Source: an uncultured Prolixibacteraceae bacterium
Lineage (GTDB): Bacteria; Bacteroidota; Bacteroidia; Bacteroidales; Prolixibacteraceae
Assembly: GCA_937915865.1 (NCBI GenBank)
Contig: CALGIG010000025.1
Span: 1-64,000, forward strand
Length of the DNA: 64,000 nt
Direction: 5' to 3'
In this document: one piece after another, positions 36,253 to 45,084 of the stretch
Position numbering within the stretch: position 1 is the first letter of the stretch
How the letters are laid out: every line of letters starts with the position of its first letter
The notes under the pieces: generated by a model
What the model was told of the DNA's origin: nothing
What the model saw: the letters and a program-made list of their open reading frames with translations, nothing else
Database searches by the model: none
Position numbers and translations under genes: made by a program

Positions 36253-39200
36253 ATGAGGAGGATGAATCGCATTGGAAAAAAGATTTTAACACAGGGATTA
36301 TCGGTGTTGTTCCTGTTGCTTGGCTTGCTGTTGGGCTCAAGCTCGTTGCAAGCCGAAGGAATTAAAACTGTTAATAATCTTAGTTTTGACTTCTATTCGC
36401 AGGAAAACGGCCTTTCAAATAATCAGATTCATAGTATATTGCAGGACAAGCGTGGCTGGATGTGGTTTGGAACCTCGCAGGGAGCTTGCCGTTTTGATGG
36501 ATATAAATTTACAGCTTTTAAAAACGATGCTGATGATACTACCAGCCTGAAAGGTAATTTGGTTAGGGTAATTTATGAGGATAGAAAAGGACAGCTTTGG
36601 TTTGGAACAGAAAATGGTGGTTTGAATAAATTTAATAGGGAAAAGGAAAATTTTAGCCATTTATTTTATTCAGGGAGGGATATTTCATTAAGAGATGCTT
36701 CTGTTACTTCCATTTTGGAAGATAATTTCGGTAATCTTTGGATTGGAACCGAGCAGCACCTGTATTTTATTAAAGATGAGAAATCAATAACAGAAATAAA
36801 GCCTTCCAATTTAAATCGTTTTGTCGATTATTTCCGAATATTGAGGACCGATAAAATTGGGCGAATATGGATAGGAACTAATCATGGTTTGTTTGTTTAT
36901 GACCACAAAAGTAATTCAGTGCAAAAGATTGTCTTGAATTTAAATTATTCGTCAAACGAAGAGATATGGGATATTTTGATTGATGACGATGATACGGTTT
37001 GGGTTGGCACTTATGCTGATGGTGTTTTTAAGGTAAATCCAACAACTTTCAGTTCATACCATATTAAGCTTGATGAAGATAATGACAGGAGCAATACTGT
37101 ACGGTCGATAGCAAAAGATAAAAATGGTAAATACTGGATAGGTACACGTGGAGGACTCTATACTTATGATAAAATCAGGGGAGTTACTGGTTTTTATTAC
37201 CACGATGAACGCGAACCCAAAAGTTTGGTTAATAATTCGATCCAAAGTATATATCACGATTTAAAAGGAGATGTCTGGATTGGAACCCGAAATGGAATAA
37301 ACTTCCTGGTAGAAGAAAGGCAAAACATTTATGGATATAAATCGATGCCTGGCGATAGCAGATATCTGAACAGTAGCGAATCGTATGTGTTTTGGGTTGA
37401 TTCAAAAGGAGATATTTGGGTAGGTACCGAGAGCGGTGGAATAAACATTTTGGATAGAAAAACCAATCGGTTTCGATATTTAATGCCTCAAAAGGGGAAT
37501 GCCAATTCTTTATCCAGAAATTGTATAAAAGCTTTTCTTTATGATGGTAAAAATAACCTTTGGATCGGAACATTCCTGGGAGGATTGGATGTCCTTAACC
37601 TGAGTACAAATACGTTTAAGCATTTTTATCATAGCTCAGCCGATACGGCAAGCTTATCCGATAATAAAGTCTGGGCGTTACTCAAAGATCACAGGAACGA
37701 TATTTGGGTTGGAACTTCCACTTGTGTTGATAAATTTGAATCAGCAAGTAATAGTTTTAAACATTTCACCAACTTGAGTGAAGGACAAGTAAACTGGTTA
37801 GTTGAGGATGATGAGCATTGTTTGTGGATTGGCTCTGACCACTTGGTTATTTATAATCCTGAAGATCAAAGTATTGTTCGGGTTAATGAATCGACCCGTT
37901 ATATGCTTCAGGATTCAAAAAAGAGATTTTGGCTTGCTACACTCAATAAAGGTATTGCCCAGTATGTAAAAGGTAAAGGAATTGTAAAATACTACTCTGA
38001 AAAAAATGGTTTGTCGAATAATCAGACACAAGCAATTCTCGAAGACAATGATCATTTCCTTTGGATAAGTACTACAAACGGATTGTCGAAATTCGACCCG
38101 GAGAATGAGCGTTTTCATAATTTTACCCTTAAAAATGGTTTTCAGAACAATCAGTTTTGCTATGGGGCTGCTTACAAAATGGAAAATGGAGAAATGATTT
38201 TTGGAGGTATTTCCGGTTTCAATATTTTTGACCCGGCAAAAATTAAGCCTGGAAAATTTTCGGCCCCAATTGTCCTGACAGATTTCAAAATATTCAATAA
38301 GTCAGTTAAAATAGGTAATAAAAAAGGTGATATACTTACCAGGGGCATTTCTGAAACTGAGAAAATAAAGCTTAGGTACAACCAGAATTCAATCACTCTC
38401 GATTTTGCCTCGTTCGATTTTGCCAACAGCCAAAGTGTTCAGTATTCTTATTTGCTTGAAGGATTTGATAAAGATTGGACGGAACCTTCGGTTAATCATT
38501 CGGCAAATTATACAAATCTCGATCCGGGCGAGTATACGTTCAGGGTTAAAACTGTTTCAATCGACCGGCAAGAAAGCAATTCAGGACCAGAGCTTAAAAT
38601 TATTGTACTGCCACCTTACTGGAAAACATGGTGGTTTAGGCTTTTGATGTTTATTGTAATGGTTGGGGTAATTTATTTGTTTATAGCATTTCTAGTTAAC
38701 AAAGAAAAGCTCAAAAATGATCTTGTACTCGAAAAACTGAAAGCCAATAAACTACACGAACTTGATATGATGAAACTTAAGTTTTACACTAATATTTCAC
38801 ATGAAATTCGTACGCCGTTGACTTTAATATTGGGGCCACTCGAAAAAATGAAAAGCAACATGATTCCATCATCAGAAATGAAAGGTCATGTTGATGTAAT
38901 GCATCGAAATGCACTTCAATTACTCCAATTAATCAACCAGTTACTCGATTTCCGTAAAATGGAGACCGGTAATCTAAAATTAAACCTTACACAGGGAGAT
39001 TTGGTTACATTTATCTCTGATACTGTTGGTTCGTTCGAAAAACTTGCCGAAGAGAAGGAAATAGAATTGAGGTTTAACTCATTAAAAAAACGTATTATAA
39101 CGAATTTTGATTCGGAAAAGGTTGGTAAAATAATGAACAACCTGCTATCGAATGCCTTTAAGTTTACGGGTAAGGGTGGAAAAATTGCAGTGAACTTATC

Positions 39201-40347
39201 GTTGGTATTTGATTCGGCAGAGAACGACCTCGTAGGCAATTCTGATGAAAAACGACTCATCGAGATAACAGTAAAAGATACTGGGATTGGTATTTCTGAG
39301 TCGAATCTCGAAAAGATTTTTGTTCGTTTTTTCCAGATTGGAGAAAGCCAAAACCAAACCGGGACGGGCATTGGGCTTGCATTAACCAAAGAGCTTGTAA
39401 AGCTTCATAATGGGAAGTTATTTGTTATGAGTAAACCAGGCAAGGGATCAAAATTTACAGTGCAATTGCCTTATGAAGAAGTTTCTGCCCCGGAACAAGA
39501 AGGAACTGTTTTGCCTGTTTCCCAGAAAGAGGAAGTTGCGGGAAGATTGAAGTCAGAAGATTCGTCCAATGAATTAATTTCCGGAGAAAGGAAGATTATG
39601 CTTCTGGTTGATGATAATGTTGATGTCAGATATTTTATAAAAACACATTTTCAGGAAACATACCAGGTTTTGGAAGCTGCAAATGGCGTAGAAAGCTGGG
39701 ATATAGCCCTGAAAACAATTCCTGATATTATTGTTAGCGATATTTTAATGCCAGATATGGATGGTTACGAATTTTGCAGAAAATTACGCAAAGATGAACG
39801 AACATCTCATATTCCTGTTTTGTTGCTAACAGCTCTCGGTTCTCGTGAACATGAAATTGAAGGGCTTAGCTATGGCGCTGACGATTATATTACAAAACCC
39901 TTTGATTTGGTAATTCTTCAAACTAAGATTGAAAATATACTTTCGGTACGGCAATCGCTTAAACAAAAATATACCAGCGAAATACTTTTACAGCCACGAA
40001 ATGTTATCTTAAGTTCGCCCGACGAACGGTTCCTGCAAAAAGCCATTGACGTAATTGAGGCCAACATCGCCGATCCTGATCTGGATATTGAGCGTTTTGC
40101 CTCAGAAATTGGTGTAAGCCGGATGCAATTATACCGTAAATTAAATGCTTTGACCGAAATGACTGTTAAAGAATTTGTTCGTAGTATTCGGCTTAAACGT
40201 GCAGCGCAATTACTTGTTCAACGAAAAATGAATATTTCTGAAGTTGCTTATGCCGTGGGTTTTCGCGACCTTTCTCATTTTCGAAAATGTTTCAGACAAG
40301 AATTTGGAATGAGCGCTAGTGAATATGTTGATAAGCACGGTGAATGA
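36253..40347 (+). CDS. Hybrid two-component system (HTCS) sensor/regulator of the pectin locus
   Basis: 1364 aa single-chain regulator. Order: signal/TM anchor (VLFLLLGLLLGSSSLQA), then ~14 periplasmic propeller repeats of the form DxxGxxWIGTxxGL (residues ~40-700), a Y_Y_Y domain (~735-800) and TM (LLMFIVMVGVIYLFIAFLV). Next come HisKA with the phospho-His in FYTNISHEIRTPL (~H850), HATPase (NNLLSNAFKFT, DTGIGIS, GTGIGLALTK), a receiver with D1163 in IIVSDILMPDMDG, and an AraC-type HTH at the end (VAYAVGFRDLSHFRKCFRQEFG). HTCS proteins sense periplasmic oligosaccharides and activate the adjacent polysaccharide locus. Position next to GH105/SusC indicates pectin oligosaccharides. Confidence 0.93.
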   Translation: MRRMNRIGKKILTQGLSVLFLLLGLLLGSSSLQAEGIKTVNNLSFDFYSQENGLSNNQIHSILQDKRGWMWFGTSQGACRFDGYKFTAFKNDADDTTSLKGNLVRVIYEDRKGQLWFGTENGGLNKFNREKENFSHLFYSGRDISLRDASVTSILEDNFGNLWIGTEQHLYFIKDEKSITEIKPSNLNRFVDYFRILRTDKIGRIWIGTNHGLFVYDHKSNSVQKIVLNLNYSSNEEIWDILIDDDDTVWVGTYADGVFKVNPTTFSSYHIKLDEDNDRSNTVRSIAKDKNGKYWIGTRGGLYTYDKIRGVTGFYYHDEREPKSLVNNSIQSIYHDLKGDVWIGTRNGINFLVEERQNIYGYKSMPGDSRYLNSSESYVFWVDSKGDIWVGTESGGINILDRKTNRFRYLMPQKGNANSLSRNCIKAFLYDGKNNLWIGTFLGGLDVLNLSTNTFKHFYHSSADTASLSDNKVWALLKDHRNDIWVGTSTCVDKFESASNSFKHFTNLSEGQVNWLVEDDEHCLWIGSDHLVIYNPEDQSIVRVNESTRYMLQDSKKRFWLATLNKGIAQYVKGKGIVKYYSEKNGLSNNQTQAILEDNDHFLWISTTNGLSKFDPENERFHNFTLKNGFQNNQFCYGAAYKMENGEMIFGGISGFNIFDPAKIKPGKFSAPIVLTDFKIFNKSVKIGNKKGDILTRGISETEKIKLRYNQNSITLDFASFDFANSQSVQYSYLLEGFDKDWTEPSVNHSANYTNLDPGEYTFRVKTVSIDRQESNSGPELKIIVLPPYWKTWWFRLLMFIVMVGVIYLFIAFLVNKEKLKNDLVLEKLKANKLHELDMMKLKFYTNISHEIRTPLTLILGPLEKMKSNMIPSSEMKGHVDVMHRNALQLLQLINQLLDFRKMETGNLKLNLTQGDLVTFISDTVGSFEKLAEEKEIELRFNSLKKRIITNFDSEKVGKIMNNLLSNAFKFTGKGGKIAVNLSLVFDSAENDLVGNSDEKRLIEITVKDTGIGISESNLEKIFVRFFQIGESQNQTGTGIGLALTKELVKLHNGKLFVMSKPGKGSKFTVQLPYEEVSAPEQEGTVLPVSQKEEVAGRLKSEDSSNELISGERKIMLLVDDNVDVRYFIKTHFQETYQVLEAANGVESWDIALKTIPDIIVSDILMPDMDGYEFCRKLRKDERTSHIPVLLLTALGSREHEIEGLSYGADDYITKPFDLVILQTKIENILSVRQSLKQKYTSEILLQPRNVILSSPDERFLQKAIDVIEANIADPDLDIERFASEIGVSRMQLYRKLNALTEMTVKEFVRSIRLKRAAQLLVQRKMNISEVAYAVGFRDLSHFRKCFRQEFGMSASEYVDKHGE

Positions 40348-40620
40348 TTAGTTGAATTTTAATCCACCTCTTTGAATAACCTGCATTTTAAAATGTTAAT
40401 AGTTTAATTAAAAGTGTCGTATATTAAATTTTTATTTTAATCTTCTTATTCACAGCTTGTTGATTTAATTAGCTTTTCCTGTTTCCTTTTTGTTGGGAAA
40501 AATATCCCTGTTGTTTGGGAAATATTTCCCCTTCCTGTTACGCAGGAACCTCTTCCCTGATATGTAATAATAGTCTCCTTTTGGGCTTTTGCTGTACTTT
40601 TATTGTCAATGTAGATATAG
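40348..40620. other. Regulatory gap upstream of the pectin locus
   Basis: Holds the tandem palindromes at 40495-40530 and the likely promoter for the GH105/SusC operon. No gene seen. Confidence 0.4.
40495..40530. promoter_or_regulatory. Tandem GGGAAA-TTTCCC palindromes, candidate HTCS operator
   Basis: GGGAAAAATATCCC (40495-40508) and the perfect palindrome GGGAAATATTTCCC (40517-40530) are spaced 22 bp apart, i.e. on one face of the helix. A related GGGATTTTTTACCC (47318-47331) occupies the same relative place in the decayed duplicate of this locus. Binding by the AraC-type HTH of the HTCS is inference. Confidence 0.45.
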
Positions 40621-40624
40621 ACTT

Positions 40625-40729
40625 ATGGAAGAGGAAAAGGTAAAACGTGAAGGTATATCCTGGGCTATTGTTGTAATGGCCCTTGTTCTGTCGGCCTTCA
40701 TTTTGTTTTTACTCTTTACCAGTTTCTGA
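40625..40729 (+). CDS. Predicted 34-aa single-TM small membrane protein
   Basis: MEEEKVKREGISWAIVVMAL is followed by VLSAFILFLLFTSF and a stop. An acidic/basic N-terminus precedes one ~22-residue TM segment. It lies 38 bp upstream of the GH105 gene. DNA-level similarity continues in the decayed copy at 47426, where the frame is broken, so conservation could reflect a leader RNA rather than a peptide. Confidence 0.45.
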   Translation: MEEEKVKREGISWAIVVMALVLSAFILFLLFTSF

Positions 40730-40767
40730 AGGTGTAAGGACTTTAACTAACAGCTTAATAATAACGG

Positions 40768-41961
40768 ATGAAAAAAAGGTGGATTATTTCTTTAGGGCTT
40801 ATTATGGCTTTTCAGCAGATTTATGCCCAAAACTCACTCATAACAAAATCGGGATTAGAAGTAGCCTGTAAAATGGCCGATTCGGAAATACAACAATTTC
40901 CGGAACCCTGGACTGTTGATTTTAATTCGGCCCCAACGTGGAATTATACCCAGGGTTTGGTAGCCCAATCGATGATGCAGGTTTGGCAAGCCAGCGGCAA
41001 TGAAAAGTACCTGCATTACGCCCAAAAGTATGCCGATAAATTTATAAGCCCCGATGGCAATATCGACCAGTACGATTTAAATGACTACAATATTGATGCA
41101 GTTAATTCGGGTAAATTTTTATTTGCCTTGTACGAAAAGACCAAAGACGAACGCTACTTAAAAGCAACAAGAATATTACGCGAACAATTAAAGACACAAC
41201 CTCGAACTTTGGAGGGTGGATTCTGGCATAAGAAACGCTATCCGTACCAGATGTGGCTCGATGGGCTGTATATGGGAGCGCCATTTTATGCACAATATGC
41301 GAGTTATTTCAAAGAGCCCAATCTTTTTGATGATGTAGTTAACCAGTTTGTATTTGTACACAAGCATACCTACAATCCATCTACCGGGTTAAATTACCAT
41401 GGATGGGACGAGCGAAAAGTTCAGAAGTGGGCCGACCCCAACAGTGGATGCTCACCCAATTTTTGGAGCAGGGCCGAAGGCTGGTATGTGATGGCTTTGG
41501 TAGATGTTTTGGATTATTTACCCAAAGAATATTCAGGTCGTGTTGTTATTCTATCCATTTTGAAACAGGTATGCGCAGGAATAAAGAAACATCAGGATAT
41601 AAAGACCGGGTTGTGGTACCAGGTTATGGATCAGGAAGGCAGGGAAGGTAACTACCTTGAAGCCACAGGCTCGTCGATGTTTGTATATGCATTATTGAAA
41701 GCTGAGAGATTGGGTTACATTGACAAAGAATATAAAATTGTTGGCGAAAGAGGTTACAATGGACTTATAGCCAAGCTGGTAAAAGACAATAAGGATGGGA
41801 CCATCAGCCTGACTAATTGTTGTGCTGTTGCTGGTTTGGGTGGTACGCCCTATCGCGATGGGTCTTACGAATACTATATAAAAGAACCGATACGCGAAAA
41901 TGATCCGAAGGGTGTAGGCCCGTTTATTATGGCTGCACTCGAATACAATAAAAAACGATAA
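40768..41961 (+). CDS. GH105/GH88 unsaturated rhamnogalacturonyl hydrolase
   Basis: 397 aa with signal peptide (MKKRWIISLGLIMAFQQIYAQ). The (alpha/alpha)6-barrel of GH88/GH105 is recognisable: WNYTQGLVAQSMMQVWQASG, FNID-type NIDAVNSGKFLFALYEKT with candidate catalytic D110, QMWLDGLYMGAPFYAQYA with D165, FWSRAEGWYVMALVDVLDYLP, and the terminal GVGPFIMAALEY. These enzymes remove the unsaturated uronic acid left by pectin/rhamnogalacturonan lyases and complement the PL10 and GH28 enzymes downstream. It is first in the SusC/D transcription unit. Confidence 0.9.
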   Translation: MKKRWIISLGLIMAFQQIYAQNSLITKSGLEVACKMADSEIQQFPEPWTVDFNSAPTWNYTQGLVAQSMMQVWQASGNEKYLHYAQKYADKFISPDGNIDQYDLNDYNIDAVNSGKFLFALYEKTKDERYLKATRILREQLKTQPRTLEGGFWHKKRYPYQMWLDGLYMGAPFYAQYASYFKEPNLFDDVVNQFVFVHKHTYNPSTGLNYHGWDERKVQKWADPNSGCSPNFWSRAEGWYVMALVDVLDYLPKEYSGRVVILSILKQVCAGIKKHQDIKTGLWYQVMDQEGREGNYLEATGSSMFVYALLKAERLGYIDKEYKIVGERGYNGLIAKLVKDNKDGTISLTNCCAVAGLGGTPYRDGSYEYYIKEPIRENDPKGVGPFIMAALEYNKKR

Positions 41962-41993
41962 GGAATGCAATAAATCAAACTTAACAATTATCT

Positions 41994-44900
41994 ATGATGA
42001 AAATGAATCGAAGTTTTCTAAGTAAAGTTTGCCTGTTTGCACTGTTTGTAATTTTTGTGAGTGCGCAATCGTTTGCTCAAAAAGTTACCGGTGTAGTGGT
42101 AGATGAGACCAACTCACCCCTGCCAGGCGTAAACGTAGTAGTAAAAGGAACTACCAATGGAGTGATTACCGATTTTGATGGTAAATATTCCATTGTTCCC
42201 AAAGATGTTCAGAAGGATATTCTTCAGTTCTCGTTTATTGGTTTCGATACCAAAGAAATTAAAATCAATGGTGAGAAAACTATTAATGTACAACTTACCA
42301 GCAGTAACCTTCAGATTGAAGAAGTTGTTGCAGTGGGTTATGGTGTCGTTAAAAAAAGAGATTTAACCGGATCGGTTGCCTCAGTAAAATCAGACGAAAT
42401 TTCGAAAGCAACTTCAAGCAATGCTATGCAGGCAATGCAAGCCCGCGTGCCAGGTTTGGATATCCAGCAATCTAATGGTCAAGCCGGTGCAGGCATCAAC
42501 ATTAACCTCCGTGGTAATCGTTCTATTTCTGCTTCAAACAGCCCTCTTATTTTGGTGGATGGAATCGAGTACGGTTCAACCCTCGACATCAATCCGTCAG
42601 ACATAGAATCGATGGAAGTTTTAAAAGACGCTTCTTCAACAGCGATTTATGGTACACGCGGTGCAAACGGTGTTATCATCATTACAACAAAACGTGGAAA
42701 ATCAGGAACAACTAAAGTTAATTTCAACGCCTACTATTCTTCTAACTCACCAACTAACGTTCCGAAAGTAATGTATGGTGACAGGGAAGTACAGCGCCTG
42801 ATTGACAAAGCCAATTATCAGGCAGATGCAGCTTCGGGAAATTGGGGCACAAGCAATCTTACTCCGGAACAGGTGCTAACCGAGAAACTTGAAGATTTTA
42901 CTGAAATCGGAATTTACAACGACAAATCGTACACTGATTGGTTAGATATTATTCTTCAGAATGGAGTGACGAAAAACTACGAACTGTCTGTTTCTGGTGG
43001 TACCGATAAAACTACCTTCAATCTGTCTTTGGGCTCCATGTTCGAAGAAGGTTTGATGAAAGACGACAAAATGAACCGCTATAATGTAAAAGCCAATGTT
43101 GATCACAAAATCAGCAACATTTTCAAGGCCGGAACCAGTTTGCTGTTTACTTATAAAGACAACGACAAACGGAATTCAAGCGTATTTGGTCAGGCAATGA
43201 AAATGACCACGATTACCCATGCGTACACCGCTGATGGTACTTTGATTCCAAATCCGAACCCACGCTACGCTGCACACTGTAACCCGTTGCTTGACGAAAT
43301 TGATGGTGCTTACAAAAATAATGCTGAGTCAACACGTTTCTTCGGAAATGCTTATTTGGAAATAACCCCGATAAAGGGAATGACCGCCAAGTCAATTTTC
43401 GCAGTTGACCGCAACAACATTCGCACCGGTATATACCAGGATTATCAGAGTGTTGCTCGTTATCAGTCTCCCGGAACAAGCAATATCTCGCTTGAATACG
43501 AAAATAAAACAGGACTGACCTGGGAAAATACTTTGAATTACTCTACAACGTTTGGTGGTTCAAAACATGATTTAACCGGATTGCTTGGCCACAGTATGAA
43601 ACAAAGTGTTTACGAAGAAGCATTGACAACAGGCGATTGTGGACGCGAACACTATTACACCAGCTTGTTCTATGACTTATCCAAGATACCTTCTCCCAAA
43701 AACACAAGCCAGTATGTGAAATCAACGATGATGTCGTACTTTGGACGTGTTAATTATAAATACAATGAGAAATACCTTTTAACTGCATCACTTCGCGCCG
43801 ACGGTTCTTCAACTTTGGCAAAAGGTCATCAATGGGGTTATTTCCCTTCAGCAGCTTTAGCATGGCGAGTTAGCGAAGAATCTTTCCTGAAAGGTTATAG
43901 CTGGCTTAATAATATGAAACTTCGTACCTCATGGGGTATTTCTGGTAACGCTGCAGTTAGCGCATATAGCACATTAACTACGTTAAGTTCAACTCCGGTT
44001 TATTATTATATCGGTGGTTCAGATTTAGCCGGAAATCTTCCAAGTTCGATGGGAAACAGCGATTTAACCTGGGAAAAAACTGCTGCATATAACATTGGTT
44101 TAGATTTTGGTGTATTCGATAACCGCATTTCAGGTTCTGTTGATTATTTTATCAGTCAGACTTCCGATCTGCTTTATCGCAAAAGTGCACCTGCTTCTTC
44201 TGTTTATCCTAGTGTTTTGGCCAATATCGGCGAAACAAAAGGTCATGGAGTTGAAGTTTCGTTGAACACCTTAGTCCTGAAAAAGAAAGATTTCTCTTGG
44301 GACATCAACTGGACATATACGACCTTCAAGGATGAGATCACTAAATTATCTGACGGCGTAACAACAAACATTAGCGGAAACACCGGACAAATAGTTGGTA
44401 AGCCAGTTTCAATCTATTATGATTTTGAAGCTAACGGAAACTGGAATGTTGGTGAATATGCAACTTACAAAGCTGATTGGGAAGCCCGCCATCCTGGTGA
44501 AACAATTGGCTATGTTGCAGCCTATGGAGCTCCCGGTACGATCAAAATTGTTGACCGCGACGATGATGGTAAATTAACCGATGCTGACAAGATCGTTTAT
44601 AACCGCTCGCCAAAACATATTTTTGGTATGAACAATTCGATGTCATACAAAAACTTCTCTTTATCGGTTTTAATTTATGCCCGTTTAGGCGGATATATTT
44701 CTTACGACATGAACTCTCAGTTGAACTACGAGTCTGCAAACTGGGGTGATCTCGATTATTGGACACCAAAAAATATTGCAGCCAAATTCCCAAGCCCGGG
44801 TGCTGCAAGTACAACTTTCGGAAGCTATGGTTCTGCTTTATTGTATGAAAAGGCTGATTACCTGAAAATTAAAGACATTACACTAGGATACACACTACCA

Positions 44901-45065
44901 AAGAGTACAATTAAGAAAGCTGGTCTTAGTAACGTGAGAGTTTACGGATCGATGAAGAACTATTTCACATTCAGTAAAATCGACAACTATGACCCGGAAC
45001 GTGGTGGAGCTATCTCGTTCCCATTGTCGAAACAGTTGGTTGTTGGTGTAAATGTTGAATTTTAA
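41994..45065 (+). CDS. SusC/RagA-family TonB-linked outer-membrane transporter
   Basis: 1023 aa. A signal peptide is followed by a carboxypeptidase-D-like regulatory domain (KVTGVVVDETNSPLPGVNVVVKGT), a TonB-box/plug region (EEVVAVGYGVVKKRDLTGSV, ALQ-type QARVPGLDIQQSNGQ, PLILVDGIEYG, DASSTAIYGTRGANGVIIITTK) and the 22-strand barrel ending QLVVGVNVEF. It imports pectin oligosaccharides with the SusD partner 19 bp downstream. Several Met codons cluster at the start (MMKMN); the first is used. It is typical in length and motifs, with no truncation. Confidence 0.95.
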   Translation: MMKMNRSFLSKVCLFALFVIFVSAQSFAQKVTGVVVDETNSPLPGVNVVVKGTTNGVITDFDGKYSIVPKDVQKDILQFSFIGFDTKEIKINGEKTINVQLTSSNLQIEEVVAVGYGVVKKRDLTGSVASVKSDEISKATSSNAMQAMQARVPGLDIQQSNGQAGAGININLRGNRSISASNSPLILVDGIEYGSTLDINPSDIESMEVLKDASSTAIYGTRGANGVIIITTKRGKSGTTKVNFNAYYSSNSPTNVPKVMYGDREVQRLIDKANYQADAASGNWGTSNLTPEQVLTEKLEDFTEIGIYNDKSYTDWLDIILQNGVTKNYELSVSGGTDKTTFNLSLGSMFEEGLMKDDKMNRYNVKANVDHKISNIFKAGTSLLFTYKDNDKRNSSVFGQAMKMTTITHAYTADGTLIPNPNPRYAAHCNPLLDEIDGAYKNNAESTRFFGNAYLEITPIKGMTAKSIFAVDRNNIRTGIYQDYQSVARYQSPGTSNISLEYENKTGLTWENTLNYSTTFGGSKHDLTGLLGHSMKQSVYEEALTTGDCGREHYYTSLFYDLSKIPSPKNTSQYVKSTMMSYFGRVNYKYNEKYLLTASLRADGSSTLAKGHQWGYFPSAALAWRVSEESFLKGYSWLNNMKLRTSWGISGNAAVSAYSTLTTLSSTPVYYYIGGSDLAGNLPSSMGNSDLTWEKTAAYNIGLDFGVFDNRISGSVDYFISQTSDLLYRKSAPASSVYPSVLANIGETKGHGVEVSLNTLVLKKKDFSWDINWTYTTFKDEITKLSDGVTTNISGNTGQIVGKPVSIYYDFEANGNWNVGEYATYKADWEARHPGETIGYVAAYGAPGTIKIVDRDDDGKLTDADKIVYNRSPKHIFGMNNSMSYKNFSLSVLIYARLGGYISYDMNSQLNYESANWGDLDYWTPKNIAAKFPSPGAASTTFGSYGSALLYEKADYLKIKDITLGYTLPKSTIKKAGLSNVRVYGSMKNYFTFSKIDNYDPERGGAISFPLSKQLVVGVNVEF

Positions 45066-45084
45066 TTAATAATACGAAATTACA

